Positions 7,527 to 15,788 of a stretch of 28,021 bases of DNA are shown one piece after another. Under the pieces are notes generated by a model that was not told where the DNA came from, made no database searches, and saw only the letters and a list, made by a program, of their open reading frames with translations. Each line of letters starts with the position of its first letter. Positions within the stretch are counted from its first letter, which is position 1. A program made the position numbers and the translations under genes. This DNA is from JAFGPJ01 sp964439135 (GTDB lineage: Bacteria > Planctomycetota > Phycisphaerae > Sedimentisphaerales > Anaerobacaceae), in the NCBI GenBank assembly GCA_964439135.1, contig CAYTNN010000034.1, forward strand, positions 1-28,021, read 5' to 3'.

Positions 7527-7873
7527 ATCCTTTCCACAGGAGCCAAGAGCTTCATCTTCGGCCTTCTAATCAATCCTGTATATGCGATCCCCCTTTCAGG
7601 CCGACACGATCGTCAGGCCTGAACTTCAACAGCATACATAATCCAAACCGGAGAAACAACTATTTTGTATATATACACAATAGATTTTGCATATTTACAA
7701 ACACAGGTCTCGGCAACGTAACCAGCCATCTTCAAAGGGTGGATGTGAGACCCGAAGTAATTTTATGTGTAAGAGGCCGAATATCCTGTTCTTTGAATTT
7801 CAACTTCGTTATCATTCATATCATGCAGTCCGGCCGTAGCGGCGGGCACGTTTTTGCGAGAGAACGCACTCGT
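7527..7873. other. Intergenic region upstream of the GH51 gene
   Basis: No gene is seen. It contains an 8-bp inverted repeat, TTCAGGCC (7595-7602) with GGCCTGAA (7616-7623), without a T-tract on either side, and the AT-rich palindromes at 7665-7700. No intrinsic terminator for the channel gene ending at 7874 could be recognised. Part of a long plus-strand open frame (7739-8467) that is mostly antisense to the channel gene starts here and was rejected. Confidence 0.5.
7665..7700 (-). promoter_or_regulatory. Two operator-like palindromes upstream of GH51
   Basis: On the plus strand TTGTATATATACACAA (7665-7680) and TTGCATATTTACAA (7687-7700) are imperfect palindromes of the form TTG-YATA-...-ACAA. 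Their centres are 21 bp apart, about two helical turns. Read on the minus strand, TTGTAA in the outer site and TATATA in the inner site could act as poor -35 and -10 hexamers, so a dimeric regulator bound here would cover the promoter. The form resembles GntR- or LacI-type operators of sugar genes, including arabinose repressors. The regulator is not in the window. Confidence 0.4.
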
Positions 7874-10800
7874 TTAATCTTTCGGCTTGTTCGTATTGAA
7901 GTATATGCCCGGATCCACCGAGCGGATATGAAGATCATGCTGTGGAAATGCGATTTCGATGCCGGCCTTTCGGAACTCTGTGTCGATCGCACAGTTGGTT
8001 TTATGCCAAACGGGCATCCATTTCTCCATCCCGGAGATATACAATCGCAGATCGAAGTTCAGGCTGTTGTCCCCGAATCCTCTGAAAATGACTATGGGTT
8101 TTGGATCCTCCAGGACCATTGGATTGGCCGCGGCCACTTCGTAGAGAATTTTCTCGGCTTTGGCGATATCCGAGCCATAGGCGATACCCACGGAGAACTC
8201 CTGGCGCAGGACGTTGTCCGACAAGGTCCAGTTAATAAGGTGTCCCGTGATGAACTCCTTGTTGGGCACGATAAGCTCGCGTTGGTCCCACCTGCGAATG
8301 GTAGTCGCCCGGATTCTGATCTTCGAAACTTTTCCCGTCACTTCACCGATTGTAACCACATCATCGACGCGGATTGGCTGTTCGAAAAGGATGATCAGAC
8401 CGCTGACGAAGTTGGCAAAGATTTCCTGCAGTCCGAAGCCAAGCCCGACGGTCATAGCGGCGATTAGCCACTGGACTTTCGACCAGCCGATTCCGATCTT
8501 ACTGAAGGCCAGTACCGTGCCGACGATGGCCAGCGTATAGCGGAAAAGCGTAATGATGGCAAAGCGAACACCGCGGTCGAGCGGAAGCCGCCTCAAGATG
8601 ACGATTTCCAGCAAACCAGGAACATTTCGTGTTACAACCACCGTCAACACAACTATGACAAGAGCCATTACAAGAGTTCCAAGAGTTACCGTATAATCGG
8701 CGCCCATCTTCCACAGTTCAATTTTAGTCAGAGCGCCCAGGGCCGGCAGGACATCATTCCAAACGTACCACATTCCACCCAACGGAACCAGAAGCGTCAG
8801 CGCATCGATGAGCCGCCGCGTTTGCCTCGATATCTGAAAGATCGTCGTTTCGTCGCCTTTGGGCTTGTTCTGCGGCGACTCTGTCGAGGAAGCAGATTCT
8901 CCCTGCTCTTGCGTCTCCTGTCCGACGGCTTCTCGTTTCTGCCGCTCAAGCAGAGCAAGTCTGCGCTGAGCGACCATCAGCCAGCGAACGAACATGGCCC
9001 TGATGAGAATCGTCAGCAGAATCAGGATGATTGTGATTATCAGCTTCTCAGAAAGATTCCGGGCCGCATAGAAATAACCCATGCCGGCCAGAAGAGCAAA
9101 TATCACCGGCAGGATGAAACTCAGCGGATACCAGAGATAGCGCAGGCGTTCCAGCCAGCCGCCCTGCCCCTGCTTGAGGTAGGGGCCAATCAATGGCCCG
9201 GTGGGACGCAGCAGCAGCAGTTGCAGCAGCGCCAGCAAAATCAGGTGTGCCATGAAGAACAGACGGCCCGCTGAGTTATACCACTGGTCGTCCTTCTGCT
9301 GGACCTGCGTAATCTGGACGATTAACGCGATCGGAATCACCAGCACAAGGTACCAGCCGAGCAGCCGCCGGAGGTAAGACAGCGGCTCCTGACGCATCCG
9401 CAAGTGGTCCTGAGCCAGACCATGGGGCATAGCAAAGTGCCGCAGGAAACTTAGCATAAAAACAACCGGCACAAGCGTCAGCAAACCTGAAGCCAGCGCC
9501 TGCGAGAAGTCGTTATCCGGTGCGGCCGCGCTAAGACGCCACCACAACAGGAACAAAACAACCGGCCACGTCCCCGCCAGAAAAACCGTCAGCGCCAGTG
9601 TCTTGAACGTATGCAGGAAACTGTCGGTCTGAACCTGATGGACTTTTTCGCTGAGAGCCTCAATAGCTCCGTGCGCTTTCGGATGAAGTATGATCAAAAA
9701 AACAACAACCAGCAAGGACGCCAGATAAACAGCTATATTACTCTTGTAATCCGCCCACAGGACAGCCGCAACCTGGCGCCAGTTGCCAGCGTAAAACAAC
9801 CAACCCAAAGCGAAGACGCTCTCGCGAAGGTCGGATAAACGCAACGGCAGGCTGCTCTTGACCCAAAGAATGTTCGCATCGATGAAGTCTGCATACTCCC
9901 GGACCGTGTCTACGTACTCGCGCTCCCTAGTATCGAGGTTCGCCAGCTTCGCGGAATAGTCCCCATATAGGTCGGCAATCGTCCTGAGCGTCTTACGCTG
10001 GCTCTCGAAGTAGCTGGTTGCCTGCTTCTGGATGGCCTCGCGTTCCGCCTGGCCCACGGTAGAATCGAGCTGGGCGAGAATGGCGTCCATCTCATCTGTG
10101 GGATCGCTGAGTTCCGACCATTCCTTATCACGCTCCATTTCATGGAACTGCATTAGCGAGATATCCGCCGGCCGGCCGCGCATTTTCCGCAGGTTTCCGC
10201 TTATGTTCGGCACCTTGTCGCGCTGGCCCAGCAGAACCATTCCCATGGTACCCGTGACTCTCCCGGCCGTTTCGACTTTGGCACGCAACTCGGTAAAGCT
10301 CTTTTTCACTGCGGCAAGCTTCGCGTCGATCTCCTCTGAATACTTCGTGACAGTCTGAACCTTGGCCACCAGCTCGGTCTGGATTCCTGCGAGATTGGCG
10401 TTTTCTTCGGCAATCGCCTTAATTGCGGGGTCATCGAATTTAGTCTCTTCTTTGGCGCGAATAGCTTCTTTCTTGGCGGCCTCGGCCTCTTTCTGCCGCA
10501 AGGCGCCGGCCTTTTGCTGCCAGAATTCAACCATCTTTTCCGCCACCGCCAATTGCCGAGCAGCCAAATCTCTTCGGGCCGCAAGCAGGTCATTGGCGGC
10601 GTCGTAAAACAGCAACTCCTCGGCGCTGGAGGCTATCTGACTCTCCAGGGCGCGCTGCTGAGTAAGCAGCAGTGACCGATTGGCCTGCGTCAGTTCGGTT
10701 CCCTGGCCTTCCGCCTCGGGTGTCGCAAGTTTGGCCTTGACCTCCTCAAGTTTTTGCTTGGCGGTGTTCGATTCCTCAGGGATTTTGGTGCGCCGCTCGG

Positions 10801-11374
10801 CGCGTCTCTTCGGCTCGTTTTCCCAGGTCGCAACGTTTTTCCTGGCTTCCTCGAGGGCTAATCTTGCCGCTGTAAGAGCTTGTTCAGCTTGTGTTAGAGT
10901 GGTCTCAGGCGGCGCCTCGGGCGGAGCAAAGGTCGCCTGCCCGGCCAGCAATTCTTTGATTTTGGTCAGAGTTTCCGGCGCATCTTTCCTCGCCTGGCTA
11001 TATTGCTGTTTCCTGGCTTCAAAATCGGCCGCCGATTTCAGTTGAGCGATTGCCTTATCGTACGCCTCAGCGATTTTCGCTTTGACCTCGTCGCTCAATT
11101 CCTGCAACTCGGAGATTTGCTTTTTCTTAGCCTGGAGCCCCTCAGCAGTAATCTGAGCAGCCGTATCGGTAATCGGGGCACCCTGAGGGACCGGAGTGGT
11201 CGCGCTAACCGAGTTGGCATCCTGTGCCTGGCCGGCGCCGGTTGCGGAATTCTGCTGCGGTTGAGCACAGAAGCAAACGGATTCAACGAAAATCAAAATC
11301 ACTGCAAACGTCGCCGCAGAAACTCCGATTCTCTTTTTATTCGGCATAAATTTTGCTACTCGCCCGTAGGACAT
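7874..11374 (-). CDS. Large MscS/MscK-type mechanosensitive channel
   Basis: The 1166-residue protein belongs to the multi-domain MscS channels (MscK/YbiO-like), which release solutes on membrane tension during osmotic downshift. In order: signal peptide (about 10-37), an Ala/Glu/Lys-rich coiled-coil periplasmic region (about 60-480), many membrane segments (about 545-960), then the MscS core: pore helix GLGFGLQEIFANFVSGL (977-993), beta domain starting FEQPIRVDDVVTIGEVTGKV (997-1016), and the cytoplasmic alpha/beta cage to about 1150. A charged linker rich in Glu, Gln and Ser separates two membrane blocks. The ATG at 11374 has GGAG seven bases upstream; the internal ATG at 11347 has none. 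Size and layout match MscK rather than the roughly 290-residue MscS. It appears to be a single-gene unit. Channel function is well supported, gating specifics are not. Confidence 0.9.
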   Translation of the reverse strand: MSYGRVAKFMPNKKRIGVSAATFAVILIFVESVCFCAQPQQNSATGAGQAQDANSVSATTPVPQGAPITDTAAQITAEGLQAKKKQISELQELSDEVKAKIAEAYDKAIAQLKSAADFEARKQQYSQARKDAPETLTKIKELLAGQATFAPPEAPPETTLTQAEQALTAARLALEEARKNVATWENEPKRRAERRTKIPEESNTAKQKLEEVKAKLATPEAEGQGTELTQANRSLLLTQQRALESQIASSAEELLFYDAANDLLAARRDLAARQLAVAEKMVEFWQQKAGALRQKEAEAAKKEAIRAKEETKFDDPAIKAIAEENANLAGIQTELVAKVQTVTKYSEEIDAKLAAVKKSFTELRAKVETAGRVTGTMGMVLLGQRDKVPNISGNLRKMRGRPADISLMQFHEMERDKEWSELSDPTDEMDAILAQLDSTVGQAEREAIQKQATSYFESQRKTLRTIADLYGDYSAKLANLDTREREYVDTVREYADFIDANILWVKSSLPLRLSDLRESVFALGWLFYAGNWRQVAAVLWADYKSNIAVYLASLLVVVFLIILHPKAHGAIEALSEKVHQVQTDSFLHTFKTLALTVFLAGTWPVVLFLLWWRLSAAAPDNDFSQALASGLLTLVPVVFMLSFLRHFAMPHGLAQDHLRMRQEPLSYLRRLLGWYLVLVIPIALIVQITQVQQKDDQWYNSAGRLFFMAHLILLALLQLLLLRPTGPLIGPYLKQGQGGWLERLRYLWYPLSFILPVIFALLAGMGYFYAARNLSEKLIITIILILLTILIRAMFVRWLMVAQRRLALLERQKREAVGQETQEQGESASSTESPQNKPKGDETTIFQISRQTRRLIDALTLLVPLGGMWYVWNDVLPALGALTKIELWKMGADYTVTLGTLVMALVIVVLTVVVTRNVPGLLEIVILRRLPLDRGVRFAIITLFRYTLAIVGTVLAFSKIGIGWSKVQWLIAAMTVGLGFGLQEIFANFVSGLIILFEQPIRVDDVVTIGEVTGKVSKIRIRATTIRRWDQRELIVPNKEFITGHLINWTLSDNVLRQEFSVGIAYGSDIAKAEKILYEVAAANPMVLEDPKPIVIFRGFGDNSLNFDLRLYISGMEKWMPVWHKTNCAIDTEFRKAGIEIAFPQHDLHIRSVDPGIYFNTNKPKD

Positions 11375-11705
11375 CGCCTGTCTCCAAATATCCTGAATAA
11401 CGATTTTAGTTTTGTATCAGTTCCAATTCGCATAAGTATAATCTAAATATATCCGCAACAAAAGAAAAAACAACCTTCACCAATAAGGTCGCTATCTACA
11501 TTTCCGGAAAGTTTACTCGGCGCTCTCGAAAGTAACAGCATTATAGCAATTTTCATGCTGTAGAACCTACTTAGTTGTGTCCAATTAACAGACTTTCAAA
11601 TTCACGATTTTACTGCGGTTGTCTTAAGGATTTCTTTAAAATGAGTAAATCCCCCACAGATGAAGCAAGGCATCAGGAGGAATCTGTTGCTACGTGCGAG
11701 ATGTG
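11375..11705. other. Intergenic region upstream of the channel gene
   Basis: No gene is supported. A perfect 7-bp inverted repeat, ACAGCAT (11535-11541) with ATGCTGT (11555-11561), could form a 13-nt-loop hairpin; it has no T-tract on either strand, so its role is unclear. A 77-codon plus-strand frame from 11575 mostly overlaps the antisense of the fragment at 11706-12044 and shows no family features. Confidence 0.45.
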
Positions 11706-12044
11706 TTATCCTATGGTCTCAAATAACAAGAAAGAGGAAGACAAATCGGAAGGCAGTTCCACCTTCTTCAACCAATTTGGAATCACGCCCTCACGCAGCC
11801 TTTTATAGAAAGTGGATTCGTGTCCTGGTTTTGAATAAAATGCAGATTCGGGTGATTTCGGACAAAGCAGGATTAAGTCGATTTTTCGCCTCTTTATGAG
11901 TTCATGAGCCTGTTCATCCATATCTGCCGTCATTATATCGTAAGAATCTAATATTCCCGGCCCGTTCCGATGATATGGTGTTGCGATTACCTCGTGTTGA
12001 GTTCGATAGAGAATTTCGGGACTAAAATTAATATGAGTCAAGAT
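11706..12044 (-). pseudogene. Orphan C-terminal fragment of a membrane glycosyltransferase-like protein
   Basis: An open frame of about 112 codons has no ATG at its head: it can only start at TTG (12039-12041), lacks a Shine-Dalgarno site, and is closed upstream by TGA at 12045-12047. The sequence FSPEILYRTQHEVIATPYHRNGPGILDSYDIMTAD...IDLILLCP resembles the soluble tail found at the C-terminus of large polytopic membrane proteins that I associate with glycosyltransferase-like or sugar-polymer functions. The expected membrane segments are absent from the 116 bp separating it from the DUF6807 gene. I read it as the remnant of a deleted gene; a free-standing small protein is the alternative. The family match is from memory and only moderately sure. 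Confidence 0.5.
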
Positions 12045-12160
12045 TCAAAGGGTTCGCTCTCGTCGTTGCCCCTCTTCATTTAAATATCCACACAATTGAA
12101 CCATAGAGATTTCCTGGTGAATTCTTGCTGAATCTCCTCTTTTAATAAATTTACATGACG

Positions 12161-13102
12161 TCATTGACTGTCAATCCAACGGCGATAAATCTGATCGATT
12201 TTGCTCTTGTCGATCCGGCCGTCCCACACAGCCACAGCATAGCGTAATACCAACGGTTTGTCGGAAGTCACCTTCAGCGGCTCTTCATGCAGATTGAGCG
12301 TAGCCGCCAGGTAGGCGAAAGGTGTGGTCATCGTGAACCAATGCGTCGGATGGCGCAGATTTTCCGGATGACCGAACATCGCTATTGTTACGAGCTTGCC
12401 GTCCGCCTCTGCGGTATAAGCACACCAATCCGCCCGGGCAAGCCGTTCGGCGCCCCGTACGATATCGCCCTCCTGACCGGCGGCGTTGAGAAATTGCCCC
12501 CCCGTGTCCATTGATTCCAAAAAACGTATGCCTAAACCGAAATAATGCGAGCCTGTGAGCGTCATCGATTTCTTGCCTGACGGCACTGCGAGGCTGGATT
12601 GCCAGCTCAAAAGCGTGGCCTTGACATCGTCGTCCATTTGACAGACTTTGATTGAGCGGTGCTCTTTCAGCAGCAACTCCCGGCTGCGGGGATTGATCCA
12701 GTCGATCTGCTCGGTGAATCCGGCGCCGGGCACATCACCATTCTTGTCAATTCTCATATCGCCAAAACGCTTGTGCAGTTCTCGGCCCGGATCTGTTTGC
12801 TCTTCCCAGAAATTCACGCCGTCCACTGCAACGGCATACATCAGAGCATGGTGGTGAAGGTGGTCGTGTGGTGCATCGCGCAAAACGTTAATCCCGCTCG
12901 GCGAATACAACTGCTGCACGTACGGCTTAAAAGGCACATCCTCGTAACGATAGCAGAGTACGCTGCGCTGTCCCTGGAGAACCGATACGGAATTCGCCTC
13001 CATAGCAATACGCATCGGCTCTTCCGCCATCGCTGTATCGGACAGCGTCAAAAAGCCCAAAGCCAAAAGTAAGAGAATAGTGACATTCCTGAATTTTTCC
13101 AT
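12161..13102 (-). CDS. DUF6807 (PmoA-family-named) secreted protein
   Basis: The start is the ATG at 13102, eight bases after AAGGAG, giving 313 residues; a longer frame to 13138 would overlap the sulfatase stop and is rejected. The signal peptide (about 1-27) ends in AMAEE. The family is marked by YVQQLYSPSGINVLRDAPHDHLHHHALMYAVAVDGVNFWEEQ (split here for length: YVQQLYSPSG at about 61-70, then the DHLHHH cluster and VDGVNFWEE). Proteins with this domain were named after methane monooxygenase subunit A in databases, but nothing here is a membrane monooxygenase; the domain is widespread in glycan-degrading Bacteroidota and Planctomycetota. The His cluster could bind metal. It is the last gene of the isomerase-sulfatase operon, which suggests a role in glycan processing. 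The biochemical role is not known to me. Confidence 0.85.
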   Translation of the reverse strand: MEKFRNVTILLLLALGFLTLSDTAMAEEPMRIAMEANSVSVLQGQRSVLCYRYEDVPFKPYVQQLYSPSGINVLRDAPHDHLHHHALMYAVAVDGVNFWEEQTDPGRELHKRFGDMRIDKNGDVPGAGFTEQIDWINPRSRELLLKEHRSIKVCQMDDDVKATLLSWQSSLAVPSGKKSMTLTGSHYFGLGIRFLESMDTGGQFLNAAGQEGDIVRGAERLARADWCAYTAEADGKLVTIAMFGHPENLRHPTHWFTMTTPFAYLAATLNLHEEPLKVTSDKPLVLRYAVAVWDGRIDKSKIDQIYRRWIDSQ

Positions 13103-13134
13103 AACAGCATCTCCTTTAGTATTTCCAAACGCCC

Positions 13135-14580
13135 TCACAAGGGAGCATCATTTCCATCCCATTGGTAATTCCACTTTGCCATGTATTCCGGGCCGGGAAG
13201 GAACTTATCGTTCGTCTCTTTGAGCTTTCGAGACAGTATCGTTTCCAGCTCTTGCTGAATATTTGCATACTTGGGATCGTTACACAGATTTTTCAATTGA
13301 TACGGATCGGCCTTATTATCGTATAGCAGCCACGGCCCCTTGAGGTCACGCACATAGGTGTAACGTCGCGTGCGCACGCCACGATACTCCCGGCCGCCCT
13401 GCTGGTAATTCCATTGATGAAACGGCACAGGGCACATAATCAAAGCCGCATCGTTGTCGGGCTGCTGTGTCCCCTTGATTACCCCTGAAAAATCCCTGCC
13501 CTCAACCGATTCAGGAACGGCAATACCGCTCAGGCCAAGCAGCGTTGGCATAATATCGGGAGTATTGATCGGCATATCGATCGTCCTGCCGGACTTGCCG
13601 TGTACCGCAGGATAGCGGAGCAGGAACGGGATTCTGACTGACTCATCCCACGGCTTTTGCTTCTTTGTCTGGCCGTGAGAACACAGCATATCACCGTGAT
13701 CCGAGGTAAAAACTAAAATGGTATTTTCTTCAACCCGGCATTCTTTCAAGGTATCGAGCACATCTCCGATGCAGTCATCCAGTGCGGCAATATGGGCATA
13801 ATAACCGGCCAACTCTTCCCGGGCCTTCTCCTTCAATGACTCAGGGACATTGGGATGAACGCTGATTCCGGCCTGATCAAACATGCTGCGGTACTTCTTC
13901 GGAGCCGTCTGGTATGGGGCGTGCGGTGGGCCCCACGACATGAACAGAACAAAGGATGACTTGTTCGCATACAGGCGAATGTACTGTTGAGCTTCGCGGG
14001 TCTGGGCGACAGCGTCGTAACCGTCCCAGTAACGCTTGCTGGGCGTCTCGGCATAGTAAGGCGAGCGATTGTAATTATGGGTGCATTCGCAAACCCGCCA
14101 GAAGCCAAAACCCTGCCTTCTTTCTTCGGGAATAAAGGCGTTTCTACCGTGACCGTCAACATGCCATTTGCCGATATAGCCGGTTTCATAACCGGCCCGG
14201 CGATAAACCTTGCCGATGGTCACCGCATCGGGATTCAAAGGCTTGTCGTTGTAGAAAATGCCGTGAGTCAGCCAGAACTGCCCCGTCAATAAGCTGGCAC
14301 GGTAAGGACTGCACACAGAACAACCTGAGACGGCGTTACTGAAATTGACGCTCTGTTTGGCGAGTCGATCAAGGTGCGGAGTCTTTACATCCTTGTTCCC
14401 CGCGTAGCCGGTCGCCTGGGCGCGCCACTGATCAGCGAAGATAAATACGAGGTTCGGCCGGCCGGCAGAACTTTTTACAGCCGAACCTTCCGCCCAGGAT
14501 AATTGCCGCATCAAAGCAACCGAAGCTGTCCCAGCCGCTGTCGTGCGCAAGAACCGCCTTCTGGAACTGTGTTCTTCCAT
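13135..14580 (-). CDS. Tat-exported Cys-type sulfatase (S1 family)
   Basis: The enzyme hydrolyses sulfate esters, probably on a glycan outside the cytoplasm. The N-terminus carries a textbook twin-arginine motif, SRRRFLR (6-12), and a hydrophobic stretch. The sulfatase signature CSPYRASLLTG starts at Cys90, the residue matured to formylglycine; metal and substrate residues include Asp50-Gln51 in FIFADQWR, Lys138 and His140 in GKWH, His220 in PPHAPY, and Asp294-His295 in TSDHGD. About 481 residues is normal length. The ATG at 14580 follows GGTGA and puts the Tat motif close to the N-terminus; a GTG at 14601 is an alternative. Cys-type sulfatases in anaerobes are activated by a radical-SAM maturase, which is not in the window. 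It sits between an isomerase gene and a DUF6807 gene with gaps of about 35 bases. The exact sulfated substrate cannot be told. Confidence 0.93.
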   Translation of the reverse strand: MEEHSSRRRFLRTTAAGTASVALMRQLSWAEGSAVKSSAGRPNLVFIFADQWRAQATGYAGNKDVKTPHLDRLAKQSVNFSNAVSGCSVCSPYRASLLTGQFWLTHGIFYNDKPLNPDAVTIGKVYRRAGYETGYIGKWHVDGHGRNAFIPEERRQGFGFWRVCECTHNYNRSPYYAETPSKRYWDGYDAVAQTREAQQYIRLYANKSSFVLFMSWGPPHAPYQTAPKKYRSMFDQAGISVHPNVPESLKEKAREELAGYYAHIAALDDCIGDVLDTLKECRVEENTILVFTSDHGDMLCSHGQTKKQKPWDESVRIPFLLRYPAVHGKSGRTIDMPINTPDIMPTLLGLSGIAVPESVEGRDFSGVIKGTQQPDNDAALIMCPVPFHQWNYQQGGREYRGVRTRRYTYVRDLKGPWLLYDNKADPYQLKNLCNDPKYANIQQELETILSRKLKETNDKFLPGPEYMAKWNYQWDGNDAPL

Positions 14581-14617
14581 AAAATCACCCATATCATTCA
14601 CTGCAGCAAACCGCCCG

Positions 14618-15442
14618 TCAGATGAATTTCTTTAGATGTTCGATACTTCGCTCGGCCTGCTCGATCGTTCCACATTCGACGCTGAGCACTAAGTCACGAG
14701 GCGCTTCCTTGCAAGCTTCGATGACGCTCTTCCAGTCAATGACACCGTCGCCACAGGCACAGCCGGACGGCGTGCCCGTCACTTTGCCGCGCTCGTCCTC
14801 GGACTGCTCGATCGAAATATCCTTGGCGTGAACGTGCACAAGCTTGTCTGTGACCCGCTTAAGCCATTTAACCGGATCCTCACCGCTCAGGTAAGAATTG
14901 CCGGTATCGAAGTTGACTCCGATAGCGGGCGAGTCAACCAGCTTGCAGATTTTGTCCAGGCCGTTGGGAGTTTTGCTGTACTGCTGGTGCGGCTCCAATC
15001 CGATCAGTATTCCTCGCGGCTCGGCAACAGCCGCCGCTTCGGTTAGCACATATCGCATCAGGACATGGTCTTCGGCTTCCGTGGTCCAGGGCGGTTTCGG
15101 GCCTTCGTCCGTATTGACTACGGGAGCACCGCACTCGGCAGCAAAGCGAATCGCCTGCTTTAGATAGTTGCCGCTGATGTCGGGTTTGCAAAGCGCCGTA
15201 TGTGACGACAGGCCGGATAGCTTAATCCCCGCCTTTTCACACGCCCGCTTGATGCGGTAAGGGTCGTCCAGCATCGAAACGGTCATGTAGTAACCGGCCT
15301 CGCTCATCAGCTCGCGGCCCCAGTGGACCCAGGGTTCGATGTATTCGTATCCCAGCTCAGCGGCCTTTTCCACGGCCCATTCAAAGCCCTTGTCGGCATG
15401 CCGGACAAACTCCGTATTCACTCCAATCGACACCTTTGCCAT
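14618..15442 (-). CDS. TIM-barrel sugar phosphate isomerase/epimerase family protein
   Basis: The 274-residue protein belongs to the xylose isomerase-like / AP endonuclease 2 TIM-barrel superfamily, whose members isomerise or epimerise sugars, inositols or keto-sugars with a divalent metal. The expected metal-binding set is visible: Glu150 (GLEPHQQY), Asp179 (GVNFDTGNSY), His205 (HVHAKD) and Glu256 (LSVECG). It has no signal peptide, so it is cytoplasmic. The ATG at 15442 follows AAGGAG by eight bases. It is the first gene of an operon with the exported sulfatase and DUF6807 protein, suggesting it handles the sugar released from a sulfated glycan. A Cys-rich insertion (GTPSGCACGDG, about 223-233) precedes the conserved GVIDW; similar inserts occur in the family, but I cannot assign a substrate. 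Confidence 0.88.
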   Translation of the reverse strand: MAKVSIGVNTEFVRHADKGFEWAVEKAAELGYEYIEPWVHWGRELMSEAGYYMTVSMLDDPYRIKRACEKAGIKLSGLSSHTALCKPDISGNYLKQAIRFAAECGAPVVNTDEGPKPPWTTEAEDHVLMRYVLTEAAAVAEPRGILIGLEPHQQYSKTPNGLDKICKLVDSPAIGVNFDTGNSYLSGEDPVKWLKRVTDKLVHVHAKDISIEQSEDERGKVTGTPSGCACGDGVIDWKSVIEACKEAPRDLVLSVECGTIEQAERSIEHLKKFI

Positions 15443-15472
15443 TTCATAATCTCCTTACTTGTGATTCGTAAT

Positions 15473-15532
15473 TTATCGAACGGCAATCACGACTAGTAGC
15501 TCAATCAAAGTAAATCTCCTTCGTCGATGCAT
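15473..15532 (-). pseudogene. Truncated type IV prepilin (N-terminal leader only)
   Basis: ATG at 15532 opens a 19-codon frame ending in TAA at 15473-15475. It reads MHRRRRFTLIELLVVIAVR. FTLIELLVVIA is the hallmark N-methylation and hydrophobic start of type IV prepilins and type II secretion pseudopilins, which are very numerous in planctomycetes. The residue before Phe should be Gly for prepilin peptidase cleavage but is Arg. The rest of the pilin is missing: only 30 bases separate the stop from the isomerase ATG. An AAGGTGG sequence nine bases before the ATG could be its old ribosome site. It is best read as a deletion remnant; a short leader peptide ahead of the operon is a less likely alternative. 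Confidence 0.6.
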
Positions 15533-15546
15533 GATTGCACACCACC

Positions 15547-15558
15547 TTTAATATACCA
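15547..15558 (-). promoter_or_regulatory. Candidate extended -10 promoter for the isomerase-sulfatase operon
   Basis: On the minus strand TTTGGTATATT contains TGG followed by TATATT (15555 down to 15550), an extended -10 form. No good -35 hexamer lies 17 bases upstream. A start near 15543 would give a leader of about 100 bases containing the prepilin scrap. Confidence 0.3.
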
Positions 15559-15788
15559 AAGCCAACAAAGACGACATGAGAACACTATATGCTCGCGGAG
15601 TCATAAGTCAAAAGAAAAAAACATCGCCTATGGTTTGTGAATGTCGGCTTCGGACTGCCCGATTTGCCGGAGAACATCTTCGGAACATCGCAAGTAGGCA
15701 TCTGTCGCTGCGAAACGCAGATCCGAGTCACCATCTTATAAAGGCAAGCCTTGAAATATGAGCAAATCGATTTTCGTCTTAAACTTGC

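Larger units (their letters stand above)
15443..15788. other. Intergenic region with operon promoter and prepilin scrap
   Basis: On the minus strand it holds a possible extended -10 promoter (15547-15558) and a 19-codon prepilin remnant (15473-15532). Between the remnant and the isomerase start are degenerate heptads (AAATTACGAATCACAAGT). A short plus-strand frame at 15576-15761 has no ribosome site and no known family and was not accepted. No strong terminator follows the DUF4340 gene ending at 15789; only a weak 5-bp palindrome overlaps its stop codon (about 15779-15793). Confidence 0.5.

Noticed and set aside
7595..7623. 8-bp inverted repeat as terminator of the channel gene
   Set aside because: No T-tract follows on the minus strand and it lies about 250 bases from the stop codon.
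7739..8467. 242-codon plus-strand open frame
   Set aside because: Mostly antisense to the conserved MscS domain; the translation resembles no family.
12164..12174. TTGACTGTCAA palindrome, similar to the one at 20593-20605
   Set aside because: It lies in the last codons of the DUF6807 gene; an 11-bp match is plausible by chance.
12161..13102. Methane monooxygenase subunit, as the database name PmoA would suggest
   Set aside because: The protein is soluble and secreted, with no multi-pass membrane pattern and a sulfatase operon as context.
15576..15761. 61-codon plus-strand frame
   Set aside because: No Shine-Dalgarno site, no hydrophobic or domain pattern, no neighbour on that strand.
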